Shown in pieces: positions 1 to 8,511 of a stretch of DNA of 64,000 nt. The notes under the pieces are model-generated. The model worked only from the letters and a program-made list of their open reading frames with translations. It was not told the origin of the DNA and ran no database searches. This DNA comes from Martelella mediterranea (GTDB lineage: Bacteria > Pseudomonadota > Alphaproteobacteria > Rhizobiales > Rhizobiaceae), in the NCBI RefSeq assembly GCF_004342225.1, contig NZ_SMAR01000018.1, forward strand, positions 1 through 64,000, in the 5' to 3' direction. The position numbers and the translations under genes are program-made. Numbering within the stretch: position 1 is the first letter of the stretch; the number at the start of each line of letters is the position of its first letter.

Positions 1-3000
1 AGCAGGCCGAAAGCCCTATCCACACCCGCAGCTGCAAGATTGCCGCCAAGCCCGTTCATGGCGATGTTGTCGTTGGCGGCAAAGCCCTGCATCAGGCCGC
101 CCATCGACCCCAAACCGCCGCCCACGCCACCATTGACGATCACGGTGGCGGCGGAAACGTTCATCGCGCCGACATTTTGACCGGTCAAGGCACCCAGCAG
201 GCCGCCACCGGTCGAACCATTCATGATGTCGTCAAGCGTACCGTTATTGCCGCCAAGAAACCGGTTTTTGAGCGGATTGTTGATGGTCAGGTCCATCAGG
301 GTCTGACCGATGCTCGATGTCAGATTGTCAAAGATCGATGCAAAATCACCGTTCTTGAGATCATCGAAATTGAAAATCGCATCGATGGCGCTTTCACCGG
401 CCGACTTGACCTCGCCCCACGCATCGCGCATCCGTTCAAGTTCGCTTGTCTGGTCAGCGATGGCGCGCACATTCTGGATGCGCTGTTGTGACTCCTGAGA
501 GCCAAGAGCCAGACCATCGCGGCGGATTGCCTGCATTTCTTCCAGCACAGCCAGTTCCCGGCGGCGTGCGTTTTCGCTGGCTCCGACAAGCGCGATTTCG
601 GCGCGCAACTGCTCGGCTTCTTCCCCCTGGCTTCGAAGCGCTTCATACTGTGCCTGCCGGCGGTCCATCGCACTGGTCAGCTCAGCCTCGGCCGCAGCCA
701 GTGCCAGCCGCGTCTGCCCGGCCTCACTGTCGAGAGCAATGCCCTCGCGTGTCAGGCGGTTTCTTTCTTCCAGGACGGCTAACGCACGGCGCTGTTCGGC
801 TGATGTCGCGCCGATCAAGGCCATCTGGGTTTTCAGGCTTTCGATATTTTCCTGACGCGTCCGGATTGCATCGCGATTGCTTTGTGCCCGGTCGAGTTCG
901 CTCTCGGCATCGGCGAGCGCTCTCGCTTGTTCGATGCCTTTGGCATACTCAGCATCACCGGGATTGTAGCCATCTTTCTTGAGACGCTTTTGCGCTTCCA
1001 GAACAGCGATCGCACGGCGGCGTTCGGCGGTTTCGGCACCAACGAGGCCAATCCGCGTCTGCAGAATGTCGAGTTCCTGTTGACCGGCGCGCAAAGCCTG
1101 TTCATTGGCGGCACGCCGTTGTTCTTCGGCAGCAGCCTCATAGGCCGTGCGCAGGCCTTCAACGGCCTCGGTCAATGCCTTCTTGTTCTCAATCCCGGCA
1201 CTGTCGGCGGCCGCGATCAACGGGCGCAGCTGCAGCTCTTCCTGCAGCAATCGATTGACGTCAGAAGCGGGAATGAGGCCGGCTGCGACTTCCGCATTCA
1301 ACCTGGCGCGGATTTCCGTCTCGATATTGATCTGGTCGGTCTTAGCCTTTGCACCGGCAATCGTGCTGGCAATGACATTGTTATAGGCCCGCTCGGCGTC
1401 TTCGTTGATCTTCGCCTGGCTGACTTCCTTCCCGGAATATTCCAGCCGTTTTCGCCGGGCCTCAAGTTCAGCGCGAAGCTGCGGGTTTCGCTCATTGGCA
1501 ATCTGGATATCGAGGCGGTCCAGCTCATTGAGGGTTGCCTGCTTGTCAATCAGGCCGTCAAGTGCATGTTCCTTGGCTTCGAGCGCTTTGTTAAGCCGGT
1601 CACCTTCGCCTTCTTCGATGTCTTCCGGGGTCAGGTTGCCAATGCCCAACTGAATTCTGGCGATCTGGTTCTGGTAGGTCTCGATCTGGTTGGTTGTCGA
1701 AAGCGCCGGCGATGCATCGGCGATCGTTGAAGCAGCGGTGACCTTCTGACGTGCCTCGGCCTGTTGTCTTTTCTCTTCCGCCGCATTCAGACGCGATGTC
1801 AGAATACCGATCTGCAGCTCGTTTTCGGCCAGATCACGATACATCTGGCCACGCATCGCACCGGCAAACGGCCCTGTGTCTTCACGGCGAATACGCGCAT
1901 AAAGATCGGCCTGCTCGGCCTGTAAATCCGACAATCTTTGTTCGTCAGAAGGACCGTCAATGGCGCGGTTGATACCACCGCCGATCGTGCCAAAGAAATT
2001 GCTGGCGTCTTCCCGCATGGACTTCCATGCACGGCCAAGGCGCGTCGATGCCTCACCGGCGTCGGCCAGTTTTTCCGGCAATTGATCAATCAAAAGCGCC
2101 TGTGCTTCCACAAGCCGGTTCTGTTCGGCCAGATTGCGCACCTGCCGGGCGGTCGCGGCATCAATCAGATTATACTGTTTTGACAGTGTGTCGGCGGCTT
2201 TTGCCGGATCGGCAAACATATCTGCAAGTGCCGATGCGGTATCGGCAGCGGCAATGCCCATCGTTGCGGCAAAGTCGTCTGATAGCCCGATCAGAGCTTC
2301 AAAATTCTCCGAGCCGATCTTGCCCGTTCGAAGAAACGCTGTCTGCATCGAGCGGGCGGCGGTTACAGAGATCCCGGCCGCAGCAGCACCGGCTTCAGCC
2401 GAGGCTTCCATTTCAGACATTGTCCCGGCGATTGCCCGACCAAGGCCGCTCGCCGCTGTCTGAACCGCCTTGGTCGAAGTCAGATAGTTGTTATAGGCAA
2501 TCGCACCGAGCGCTGTTGCGGCCGTCAATCCGGCAATCCCGGCCGTCACCGGCGTGATGACACGTCCAAGACCGCTGAGGATCGACCCGAAATCCTGCAT
2601 TGCCGTATTGACGCCGCCCTGACCGGCGTAAATCTGGAAGATCTGCGGTCCCTGCTGCGCAAGGATCATCCCCGGGTTCATACCCATAGCCGCCGTCTGG
2701 CCAATATCGAAAAGCTGATAGGTCAGGTTCTGACGGCGGAAACGACCTTCTCTGTCAGAGAACATGTCCGCGCCAGCCATCGCTGTGTTCCGGCCTTTGA
2801 TGGCGTCAATCGTGGCAAGTGTGGCCTGACGCTGGCGGCTGATCGCTGCCGTCATCTCGTCGGCCGAGATCGCACCGGCGCGATGGGCCTGACGGATCTC
2901 CGAGACTTCCTGTTTGTAGCGTTGGGTGACCGCATAAAGTGGATTGTATTTGGCGCGCAGTCCGTCGAGCTGGGCACCATAGGCGGCGATATCTTCACCG

Positions 3001-3539
3001 GAGCGCGCCGGCAGGCCGGTGACACCGAGAAGGGCATCGGTCTGTTCACGAAAGCTGGTATCTACGAAGTTGTTGTAGGCGGCCTGTCGCTGACGGATGG
3101 AATTGACGGCATTCCGGTTGGCAAGCTCTTCGCGCTCGGTTGCGGCAACCCACTGGTCGATTGAGATTGCGCCGATCCGATAGGCCTCATCAATGCGGCC
3201 GATTTCTGCATTGTGCTGGCGTTCGGCGGCAAAAAGCGGACTATAGCGGGCGCGGACCTCATCGAGCCGGTCACCAAAGGCTGCCAGCGTCGTATTGGCA
3301 GCGGAAACACCAGACCCGATCCGGTCAAGCCCGGTCGATGTGGCGATCACGCCCTGAAGCGCGGTTTGCGCACTCGCCGCTGCCCCGGCAAATGCAGAAA
3401 AGCCTTGAGCGGCTTCGCTGCCAAAAGCCTCGGCAGCGCGGCCGGTTGTCTGAAGGGCCTGATTGACTTCCTGCGTTGCCGTCTTCGCCTGGGAATTATC
3501 GGCGGTGAAGACCATGGAAAACTTGAACGGCTGCGCCAT
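1..3539 (-). CDS. Phage tail length tape-measure protein (partial, C-terminus outside window)
   Basis: The minus-strand frame from ATG at 3539 stays open to the window edge, giving at least 1,179 residues. The N-terminus reads MAQPFKFSMVFTAD. Two diverged internal repeats of about 60 residues follow (LRAKYNPLY/VRARYSPLF, then GAISxD), a pattern common in tape-measure proteins of Rhizobiales siphophages. A hydrophobic segment around residues 315-360 and a long Ala/Glu/Arg-rich coiled-coil stretch come next. A Gly-rich segment lies near the left edge. The protein sets tail length and is threaded through the tail tube. The start overlaps the preceding stop as TGATG, so translation is probably coupled to the tail chaperone gene. 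The long plus-strand ORFs over this region are antisense shadows. Confidence 0.9.
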   Translation of the reverse strand, partial: MAQPFKFSMVFTADNSQAKTATQEVNQALQTTGRAAEAFGSEAAQGFSAFAGAAASAQTALQGVIATSTGLDRIGSGVSAANTTLAAFGDRLDEVRARYSPLFAAERQHNAEIGRIDEAYRIGAISIDQWVAATEREELANRNAVNSIRQRQAAYNNFVDTSFREQTDALLGVTGLPARSGEDIAAYGAQLDGLRAKYNPLYAVTQRYKQEVSEIRQAHRAGAISADEMTAAISRQRQATLATIDAIKGRNTAMAGADMFSDREGRFRRQNLTYQLFDIGQTAAMGMNPGMILAQQGPQIFQIYAGQGGVNTAMQDFGSILSGLGRVITPVTAGIAGLTAATALGAIAYNNYLTSTKAVQTAASGLGRAIAGTMSEMEASAEAGAAAAGISVTAARSMQTAFLRTGKIGSENFEALIGLSDDFAATMGIAAADTASALADMFADPAKAADTLSKQYNLIDAATARQVRNLAEQNRLVEAQALLIDQLPEKLADAGEASTRLGRAWKSMREDASNFFGTIGGGINRAIDGPSDEQRLSDLQAEQADLYARIRREDTGPFAGAMRGQMYRDLAENELQIGILTSRLNAAEEKRQQAEARQKVTAASTIADASPALSTTNQIETYQNQIARIQLGIGNLTPEDIEEGEGDRLNKALEAKEHALDGLIDKQATLNELDRLDIQIANERNPQLRAELEARRKRLEYSGKEVSQAKINEDAERAYNNVIASTIAGAKAKTDQINIETEIRARLNAEVAAGLIPASDVNRLLQEELQLRPLIAAADSAGIENKKALTEAVEGLRTAYEAAAEEQRRAANEQALRAGQQELDILQTRIGLVGAETAERRRAIAVLEAQKRLKKDGYNPGDAEYAKGIEQARALADAESELDRAQSNRDAIRTRQENIESLKTQMALIGATSAEQRRALAVLEERNRLTREGIALDSEAGQTRLALAAAEAELTSAMDRRQAQYEALRSQGEEAEQLRAEIALVGASENARRRELAVLEEMQAIRRDGLALGSQESQQRIQNVRAIADQTSELERMRDAWGEVKSAGESAIDAIFNFDDLKNGDFASIFDNLTSSIGQTLMDLTINNPLKNRFLGGNNGTLDDIMNGSTGGGLLGALTGQNVGAMNVSAATVIVNGGVGGGLGSMGGLMQGFAANDNIAMNGLGGNLAAAGVDRAFGL

Positions 3540-3841
3540 CAGACACCTCCGCCGTTCAGGATTGCAAGCGCGGACGCTTCCATGACCTGAAGATCCGAAA
3601 ACACAGGGTCAGAAAATGACATGCGCCGCAAGACAACATCGACAGCATTATAGTCGAGGCCGATCCAGATCAGGCCGGCGAGACCGGCAGCAACACGCCA
3701 TTGCGTAGCGACTGCCAAAAACGCCTTCATGCTGTCGCGATTGCTCGCCATGATTTCCATTGCCTCGATATCGGTGTCTTCGGTCGGGATGCTGACCGCC
3801 AAGCCCATTTCGGCGAACTCGGCGGCGGCTTCTCCATCCAT
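3539..3841 (-). CDS. Tail assembly chaperone T-frame (DUF1799-like), probably made as a -1 frameshift extension
   Basis: The ATG-initiated ORF is 100 residues and resembles small DUF1799-type proteins found between the tail chaperone and tape measure. No purine-rich ribosome site precedes the ATG at 3841. The same frame stays open upstream for 23 codons to position 3910, exactly where a GGGAAAC slippery heptamer lies in the upstream ORF. Reading through by -1 shift would give a G-T fusion of about 247 residues (124 plus 123), as for lambda gpGT. The likely role is to chaperone the tape-measure protein during tail assembly; the next gene is the tape measure, as expected. Frame and heptamer are seen; the use of the shift is inferred. 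Confidence 0.7.
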   Translation of the reverse strand: MDGEAAAEFAEMGLAVSIPTEDTDIEAMEIMASNRDSMKAFLAVATQWRVAAGLAGLIWIGLDYNAVDVVLRRMSFSDPVFSDLQVMEASALAILNGGGV

Positions 3842-3906
3842 CGTGACCGGCTGTTGCGGATCAGCCCGGCCAATATGGGCGCACGCCCAGGCGCGCGCCG
3901 CCTTCT

Positions 3907-4281
3907 TCAGTTTCCCAGGCGGGCTTCCTCACCGGAAAGGGATTCCCGATAGGCGCGGTAAAGGGCCTGACGGAACCAGCTCTTGTTGATGGCACGTTTG
4001 AAGTTGTCTGCGGTGAAGGTGAACGGGTTGCCGTCATCGTCTTCGACACCGCGCCAGCCCTTGACGACGTCGGTGAGCTGCTGGCGCTCATGCTCGATTT
4101 GTTCACGTGCGGTTTTCAGTGTCTCGGACTTTTCGAGGCGCGCGATGGCCTCGTCCTGGCTTTCCGGTTCAAAGAAGACTTCAAGCTCCTGTTCGAGATA
4201 GCGACCGGCCCGGTCCGGGTCGGGAACGCGAACGACGACAGGCCACCAGTAGCGATCGATATCGGTCAGGATAAATTTCAT
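3907..4281 (-). CDS. Tail assembly chaperone, G-like (upstream frame)
   Basis: A 124-residue acidic, Trp-rich protein (starts MKFILTDIDRYWWPV) between the tail tube and the tape measure, the position of lambda gpG. An AGAAGGA ribosome site precedes the ATG. Its last codons are CTG GGA AAC TGA, so the stop sits directly after a GGGAAAC heptamer. Family assignment rests on position, size and the frameshift signal rather than on a recognised motif. Confidence 0.7.
   Translation of the reverse strand: MKFILTDIDRYWWPVVVRVPDPDRAGRYLEQELEVFFEPESQDEAIARLEKSETLKTAREQIEHERQQLTDVVKGWRGVEDDDGNPFTFTADNFKRAINKSWFRQALYRAYRESLSGEEARLGN
3910..3916 (-). other. Predicted -1 ribosomal frameshift heptamer GGGAAAC in tail chaperone gene
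   Basis: On the minus strand the zero-frame codons are G GGA AAC followed at once by TGA. This fits the X XXY YYZ slippery pattern; the lambda G/T site is GGGAAAG. After a -1 slip the next codon is CTG and the frame is open to 3539. Confidence 0.75.
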
Positions 4282-4340
4282 CGTGGGTTTCCTTCTAACG
4301 GTTATGAGCGCAGCAAAAGCTGACGCGATGGCGGTTTGGC

Positions 4341-5279
4341 TCAGCGAACAGTGATCTTGAAATCGTCGAGACCGGCGTCAGGGGTGAAGGCCAGCGGCAG
4401 CGAATAGGTCGTGACATTGCTGGTCTGCCCATAGGTCGGCCGACCGATCTCGACAGCGGGAGCCGTGACCTCGACAATGTTTCCCTCAGTCGTGCCATGC
4501 ACAAAGGAAAGCGGACCCAATGCGCCGCTCTTGGCGATATCGAACCAGTTGATGACCGAAAGCGGACGGGCTTCAACCACGGCCGTTCCGCTGACAGACC
4601 GGTCCGAGATCAGGATATATTCATCGCCGAAAGGAAAACGCGGGGTCAGTTCATTGCCAAGATCAATCGACAGGCTGTCACCCGTCGCTGTCCAGCCATG
4701 AAGGGTCATGACTGAGTTGTCCTTTGTGACCGCAACCGGCTTCATCCAACCGGCTTTTGTCACCGCAGGCATGGCCGCGTCATCGCTGATCGTGCCAAGC
4801 AGGCCAACGCATGTGAAACGATAGCGCGGGACAGACGTCACATCGAGCGTCAACGCGACGGACGCATGAACGCCGAGCATGACATGTTGAACACCGTCAA
4901 GCTTGAAATAGATCGATGCCGATTCAACACCGTCTTCGACGATGTCATATTCGACCGATGTGTCGGCGGTAATGGTCTGGGCAAAGCCGCAGGCGCGAAG
5001 CAGCGCGTCATATTTCGGGGCGGTTCCTGCTGTCCCTGACCCTGCTATTTCAACGTCAAAGACAAGCCGCGCATAAAGGCCGGTGAGGATCACACCCTGA
5101 TTGCCCATGTATGGCAGCATCAGATCGCGGGAAAGCTCCTGGCCTTCCATCGGCGTCATTTCGACATTTGCGGCGAGAATGCCTTCGGCGGCAGTTGGCG
5201 CGGCATCAGTGGCATAGGTGTCCTCGATCTTGACGAGAATGGCCTTCTTCTGCCAGCGGCGTACATCGGAAGCGGGCAT
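4341..5279 (-). CDS. Phage tail tube protein
   Basis: 312 residues, rich in Thr, Val and Gly, with the beta-rich pattern of siphophage major tail tube proteins; starts MPASDVRRWQKKAIL. It lies between the head-tail connector genes and the tail chaperones, as expected for the tube subunit. Two bases separate its ATG from the stop of the preceding small ORF. The absence of a neighbouring sheath gene supports a non-contractile tail. Family call is from composition, size and position. Confidence 0.75.
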   Translation of the reverse strand: MPASDVRRWQKKAILVKIEDTYATDAAPTAAEGILAANVEMTPMEGQELSRDLMLPYMGNQGVILTGLYARLVFDVEIAGSGTAGTAPKYDALLRACGFAQTITADTSVEYDIVEDGVESASIYFKLDGVQHVMLGVHASVALTLDVTSVPRYRFTCVGLLGTISDDAAMPAVTKAGWMKPVAVTKDNSVMTLHGWTATGDSLSIDLGNELTPRFPFGDEYILISDRSVSGTAVVEARPLSVINWFDIAKSGALGPLSFVHGTTEGNIVEVTAPAVEIGRPTYGQTSNVTTYSLPLAFTPDAGLDDFKITVR

Positions 5280-5281
5280 GG

Positions 5282-5455
5282 TTATTTTCCTTTCCCGGTG
5301 GCGCTCTTCGACGCCGCGTTGGTGTTGGTGGTCTCAGTGGTGTTGACCGTCGGTTCGGGATCGCCGGCAGGCTGCGGCGGTTCCTTCGAGATAGGCTTCA
5401 GCACCTTGGTTTTGGGGTCGCGGGTGTAGCAACCGCCCTTGTTCGGCCGTTTCAT
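5282..5455 (-). CDS. Small conserved-position phage protein (57 aa)
   Basis: The ORF begins at ATG 5455 behind a strong AAGGAG ribosome site and its start overlaps the upstream stop as ATGA. The N-terminus is basic and contains a short TRDPKT stretch reminiscent of DUF2635 (Mu gp38 position). The rest is Pro/Thr/Asn-rich and probably disordered. Function unknown. The tight spacing on both sides supports a real gene. Confidence 0.65.
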   Translation of the reverse strand: MKRPNKGGCYTRDPKTKVLKPISKEPPQPAGDPEPTVNTTETTNTNAASKSATGKGK

Positions 5456-5880
5456 GTTTCAGCTCCTTCGAGATAACGGGTTGTCTGCCATGTCTGGACA
5501 TAGACGGTGACGTTGTTGCCGAGCGGGGAGGCTTCGCCGCCGACAAGGGCCATCGGCTCGGCGTATTCGTCCGGCTGCCAACCGGCCAGAACGCCTTCGA
5601 TCGCGGACCTGACGCTTTCGAAATGGGCGACGCGATCAGCGCCCCTGGCATCAGTGTGATGACGGATGACAACGGCAACGAGGAACTGAGCGTCGACCAG
5701 CTGACGAAAGCCACCGGTCGCGAGCATGTTGTCACGGCCACGTTCGGACCACGGGACGAGAAAAGTCGTGCCGCTTTTCGACGCCGTTCCACGGGCAACC
5801 GCGTCCAGGTTCTCTGCAAGCTCAACGGCAATGATCGGATCACCGGCGGTGCGAAGTTGGGCCGCAATCGTCTCAAGCAT
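5452..5880 (-). CDS. Phage gp37-like / tail terminator protein
   Basis: 142 residues, starting MLETIAAQLRTAG. It holds the position of Mu gp37 (DUF1834) and of siphophage tail terminators, directly after the DUF1320 protein and before the tail tube. Such proteins cap the tail tube and join it to the head. It overlaps the DUF1320 gene by 8 bases and the small downstream ORF by 4, so the genes are translationally coupled. Assigned by position and general pattern. Confidence 0.65.
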   Translation of the reverse strand: MLETIAAQLRTAGDPIIAVELAENLDAVARGTASKSGTTFLVPWSERGRDNMLATGGFRQLVDAQFLVAVVIRHHTDARGADRVAHFESVRSAIEGVLAGWQPDEYAEPMALVGGEASPLGNNVTVYVQTWQTTRYLEGAET

Positions 5881-6304
5881 TGTTCCAGCCTTTCAGGATC
5901 GCGCCGGCATGCGATGTCGGGGCATCGGCGTTCAGATAGTCGCCGCCGTTGGCAGAGGCGTCAGGTGTTGAGCCATCGGCAATCGTCAGCGTGATTGCGC
6001 CGCGCGCAACATCCTTCAGCGCCGCGATGGCGTCCTTGTAGTCATTGACGACATAGTCTGGCGGGCCTTCATGGTGCAGGCGATAACGCGCGATCGAAAC
6101 CGCCCAGGTTCTGACGAGATCGGGGACGCTTGCGAGCGGCAGACTGTATTTTCCGGCCAGATAGCCATCGATGATGTTGCCGGCATGGGCAAAAGCTGCA
6201 TCGATGACGTCCGGGTCCGCCGCGCCGTTTCCGTCGCGGTCGGCAATCTGGAGGATTTCAACCTCGCCAGCCCGTTCGATCAGATCGTCAAGCGCGCCAT
6301 ACAT
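5873..6304 (-). CDS. DUF1320 family phage protein (Mu gp36-like head-tail connector)
   Basis: 143 residues. The N-terminal pattern of an acidic helix, DRDGNGAADPDVIDAAF, then a YLAGKYSLPL turn and a later DYVVNDYKDAIAALK helix is typical of DUF1320 (Mu gp36). Members are thought to be connector or adaptor proteins at the head-tail joint. A GAGG ribosome site lies about 9 bases before the ATG. It lies between the Acb2-like gene and the gp37-like gene. Confidence 0.85.
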   Translation of the reverse strand: MYGALDDLIERAGEVEILQIADRDGNGAADPDVIDAAFAHAGNIIDGYLAGKYSLPLASVPDLVRTWAVSIARYRLHHEGPPDYVVNDYKDAIAALKDVARGAITLTIADGSTPDASANGGDYLNADAPTSHAGAILKGWNNA

Positions 6305-6309
6305 GATTG

Positions 6310-6564
6310 TCAGGCCTCATCTTCCGGCAGTGCCACACGACCAGGCTGAAACACAGCCCGGTTTGCCGCCATGAAACCCTGTTCGATCGACGTGCGGGCA
6401 AGGGCCAGCCAGCGCTTATCAATGTTCTGGTCGGAGGCCATGGCGTCGAACTGGCGTAGAACACGCTCTTCCAGTTCCTTGTTGTGATTGACGGTGGCGA
6501 TCTTGTCGCCCTGCTGTGGTCGGTAGCCTTTAACCGGCAGCCCGTTAGAAACTTGATCGTGCAT
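6310..6564 (-). CDS. Acb2/Tad1-hairpin-like small protein (putative anti-CBASS/anti-Thoeris sponge)
   Basis: 84 residues. The pattern KGYRPQ, then VNxNKELEERVLRQ, then DKRWLALARTSIEQGFM and NRAVFQP closely matches what I recall of the Acb2/Tad1 hairpin family. Characterised members bind and sequester cyclic nucleotide or cyclic ADP-ribose signals made by CBASS or Thoeris defence systems. Acb2 was described from Pseudomonas phages that include Mu-like transposable ones. Here it sits within the structural operon between the acidic protein at 6627 and the DUF1320 gene. The family assignment is from memory of the motif; the defence role is inferred. Confidence 0.65.
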   Translation of the reverse strand: MHDQVSNGLPVKGYRPQQGDKIATVNHNKELEERVLRQFDAMASDQNIDKRWLALARTSIEQGFMAANRAVFQPGRVALPEDEA

Positions 6565-6626
6565 GGCGTCCTCTAACGTTTGAGAGAAGTCCGGAGGCGA
6601 CCGAAGCCGCCGCCGGCAGGAAGGGT

Positions 6627-7196
6627 TCAGTCCTTCGAGGCGGAGGGTTTGCGGGTCTTCGCCGTCTTGTTTTTTCCGCTGGTCGCACCCTGGGAGGTGT
6701 TCGTAGTGGCGGGAACGGTCTTTTCGCCGTCCCCGCCGGATGCGGAACCCGAAGACGTTGCTTCGCCCGCACTGGTATCGGTTGCGTCCGGCTGCGTTTC
6801 ATCGGACGGCGGGCCTGACGCATCACTTTTCGCGTCGGGTTCGGGCTTCTCCGGATCGGGCTTGTCATCCGACCCGGTGGCACCGTCCTCGTTGTCAGAG
6901 GCGTTCTCGCCGCCCTCGAAACTGAGGGCCGCTGCTGACGCCTCCAGTTCGGCGATCCGCGTATTGGCGTCGTCGAGGAGGCCGATCAGCTCGGCGACTT
7001 CCCTCTTCAAGTCGCGGATCTGCGCCGCATCATCGAGCGCGTCCCGCGACAAGGCTTCGGGCGGCGGGGCAGCGATGCCTTCACGGATCAGCTCAATGGC
7101 GAGCGGTCGCGATACAGTGACCGTGTCGCCATCGCGGCGGCGTTTCCCGGCAATCTTCGCCGGCGTGTTAACGATCAGTACAACCTGGTCATCCAT
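6627..7196 (-). CDS. Phage protein with folded N-terminus, coiled coil and long disordered acidic tail
   Basis: 189 residues directly downstream of the major capsid gene; its ATG overlaps the capsid stop. Residues 1-50 (VVLIVNTPAKIAG, then TVSRPLAIELIREGIA) look like a small folded domain. Residues 55-90 form a likely coiled coil. The rest is very rich in Asp, Ser, Thr, Pro and Lys and is probably disordered. It holds the place of Mu gp35-type proteins next to the capsid gene, but I do not recognise the family. The Acb2-like gene follows after 62 bases. Confidence 0.7.
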   Translation of the reverse strand: MDDQVVLIVNTPAKIAGKRRRDGDTVTVSRPLAIELIREGIAAPPPEALSRDALDDAAQIRDLKREVAELIGLLDDANTRIAELEASAAALSFEGGENASDNEDGATGSDDKPDPEKPEPDAKSDASGPPSDETQPDATDTSAGEATSSGSASGGDGEKTVPATTNTSQGATSGKNKTAKTRKPSASKD

Positions 7197-8149
7197 CAGA
7201 CGCTGGCCCCCGCATTGGTGAACAAGAAGCCCGCCATGGCACTGGTCAGAAGCGGCGCACGTTCGGTTGTCGTCGGATAAATCCAGGACGAGATGGTCTT
7301 ATCGAACCACGGTTGTTCGACCATGGGGTAACCGCGAAGCCGATATGTGTAGCCGTAAGAGGGAACCTGATAGGTGTCGCCGGCAGACGGCACATAGGCG
7401 AGCACAGCATCATTGCCCCAGACATCGAGCGCCAGATCATCCTCGTCGGCATTTTCAGGCAAGTAGACGGCTTTGCCGATGACCACGCGCTCAATGTCGA
7501 AATAGCGTGCAAGCATTTCATCGGTAACGCTGTCGGCCGACGTGTACTTGAACTGCTCCTTGATTTTCGGATGGTTTTTGAGAGCATTTCCGGCGGTCGG
7601 GCCGAGCGCGAGCGTGTTCGGATAGCGCCCGGTTGACCCACGAACCGATTCTTTGCCGGCATCGATATCAGCCTTCGGGTCACTGTTGACACCGTCGGTC
7701 CAGCGATCCGTGCCGGCAAGCGTGATCTTGTGATTGGCATCATAGCTGTCTGCATTGCGTGCCAGATTGGCGGCGGTTACTTCATCGCCCAGCGCCATGA
7801 TATCCAGTACCGTATCGACTGCACCGGCACCCAGATCGATACCGGGAACCGTCTCAGCCTCTTCTTGGTGCTCGCGCGGAACAATGCCATCGAGCGCATC
7901 CTGGATGAGGGCAAGCGGATCGTCTGCATAGCCATACTGAACTCGCTTGCGGGCAGCACCGGGTGCACGGCGGGTATTCAGCAGGCGGAACGATTCCTTG
8001 CCGAACTTGATCACCCGCATCGAGCGGTTGGTGACCGTAACGATCGGAAACAGCACAGATGAGATCATCAGAGCGTTGCGATAGCCAACGGCGTGGGTTG
8101 TGAGGATCGGATCAATGACGGCTGCGCCGCGCTGATTCATGGGTGCCAT
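7196..8149 (-). CDS. Major capsid protein
   Basis: 317 residues, with a good AGGAG ribosome site 9 bases before ATG 8149. Located after the protease and the DUF2190 protein, the invariant position of the major head subunit in Mu-type phages. Sequence features include an early conserved stretch (FPIVTVTNRSMRVIKFG), an RRAPGAARKRVQYGY segment, and a Tyr/Pro-rich C-terminal region (SYGYTYRLRGYPMVEQPWFD) common in HK97-fold capsid proteins of this class. Confidence 0.85.
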   Translation of the reverse strand: MAPMNQRGAAVIDPILTTHAVGYRNALMISSVLFPIVTVTNRSMRVIKFGKESFRLLNTRRAPGAARKRVQYGYADDPLALIQDALDGIVPREHQEEAETVPGIDLGAGAVDTVLDIMALGDEVTAANLARNADSYDANHKITLAGTDRWTDGVNSDPKADIDAGKESVRGSTGRYPNTLALGPTAGNALKNHPKIKEQFKYTSADSVTDEMLARYFDIERVVIGKAVYLPENADEDDLALDVWGNDAVLAYVPSAGDTYQVPSYGYTYRLRGYPMVEQPWFDKTISSWIYPTTTERAPLLTSAMAGFLFTNAGASV

Positions 8150-8164
8150 GTGAGACTGCTCCTG

Positions 8165-8500
8165 TTAGCGGATAAGGATTTCGACCCACTCGCCATCGGC
8201 GGCGTCGGTCAGTGCGGTGGAAAAGACGTTGACGCTGGTTTCGTCGGCGGCCTGGACGCCGCCGGCTGCAGCCGAGACCAGTCCATCGCCTGCCTCGATC
8301 GCACCGAACGCCTTGACGCGCTCAAGCCCGATAGCCGTGGCCGCGACATCGAGGCCGATGGTGGCCGGTACCTGGGCAACACCTTTGACCGGCGCATCGT
8401 CGGCCGTAATCTTGCCGTCATCGAAGCCGATCAGGTCAGAGGCGGCCAACGCCGTGGTTGCGGTAATGGTGAGAGAAAGGACGGCGTGAAACTGTCGCAT
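8165..8500 (-). CDS. DUF2190-like capsid decoration/cement protein
   Basis: 111 residues, Ala-rich, with a signal-like hydrophobic start (MRQFHAVLSLTITATTALA). The repeated pattern GVAQVPATIGLDVAATAIGLERVKAFGAIEAGDGLV is typical of small Ala/Gly-rich decoration proteins such as DUF2190. It sits between protease and major capsid, where such proteins are encoded. The N-terminal hydrophobic segment is unusual; it may be a real export-like leader or part of the fold. Confidence 0.65.
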   Translation of the reverse strand: MRQFHAVLSLTITATTALAASDLIGFDDGKITADDAPVKGVAQVPATIGLDVAATAIGLERVKAFGAIEAGDGLVSAAAGGVQAADETSVNVFSTALTDAADGEWVEILIR

Positions 8501-8511
8501 CGTAATCTCCT

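Noticed and set aside
882-1730. Plus-strand ORF of 282 codons over the tape-measure gene
   Set aside because: The minus strand has one open frame of 1,179 codons from a good start; plus ORFs here are shadows.
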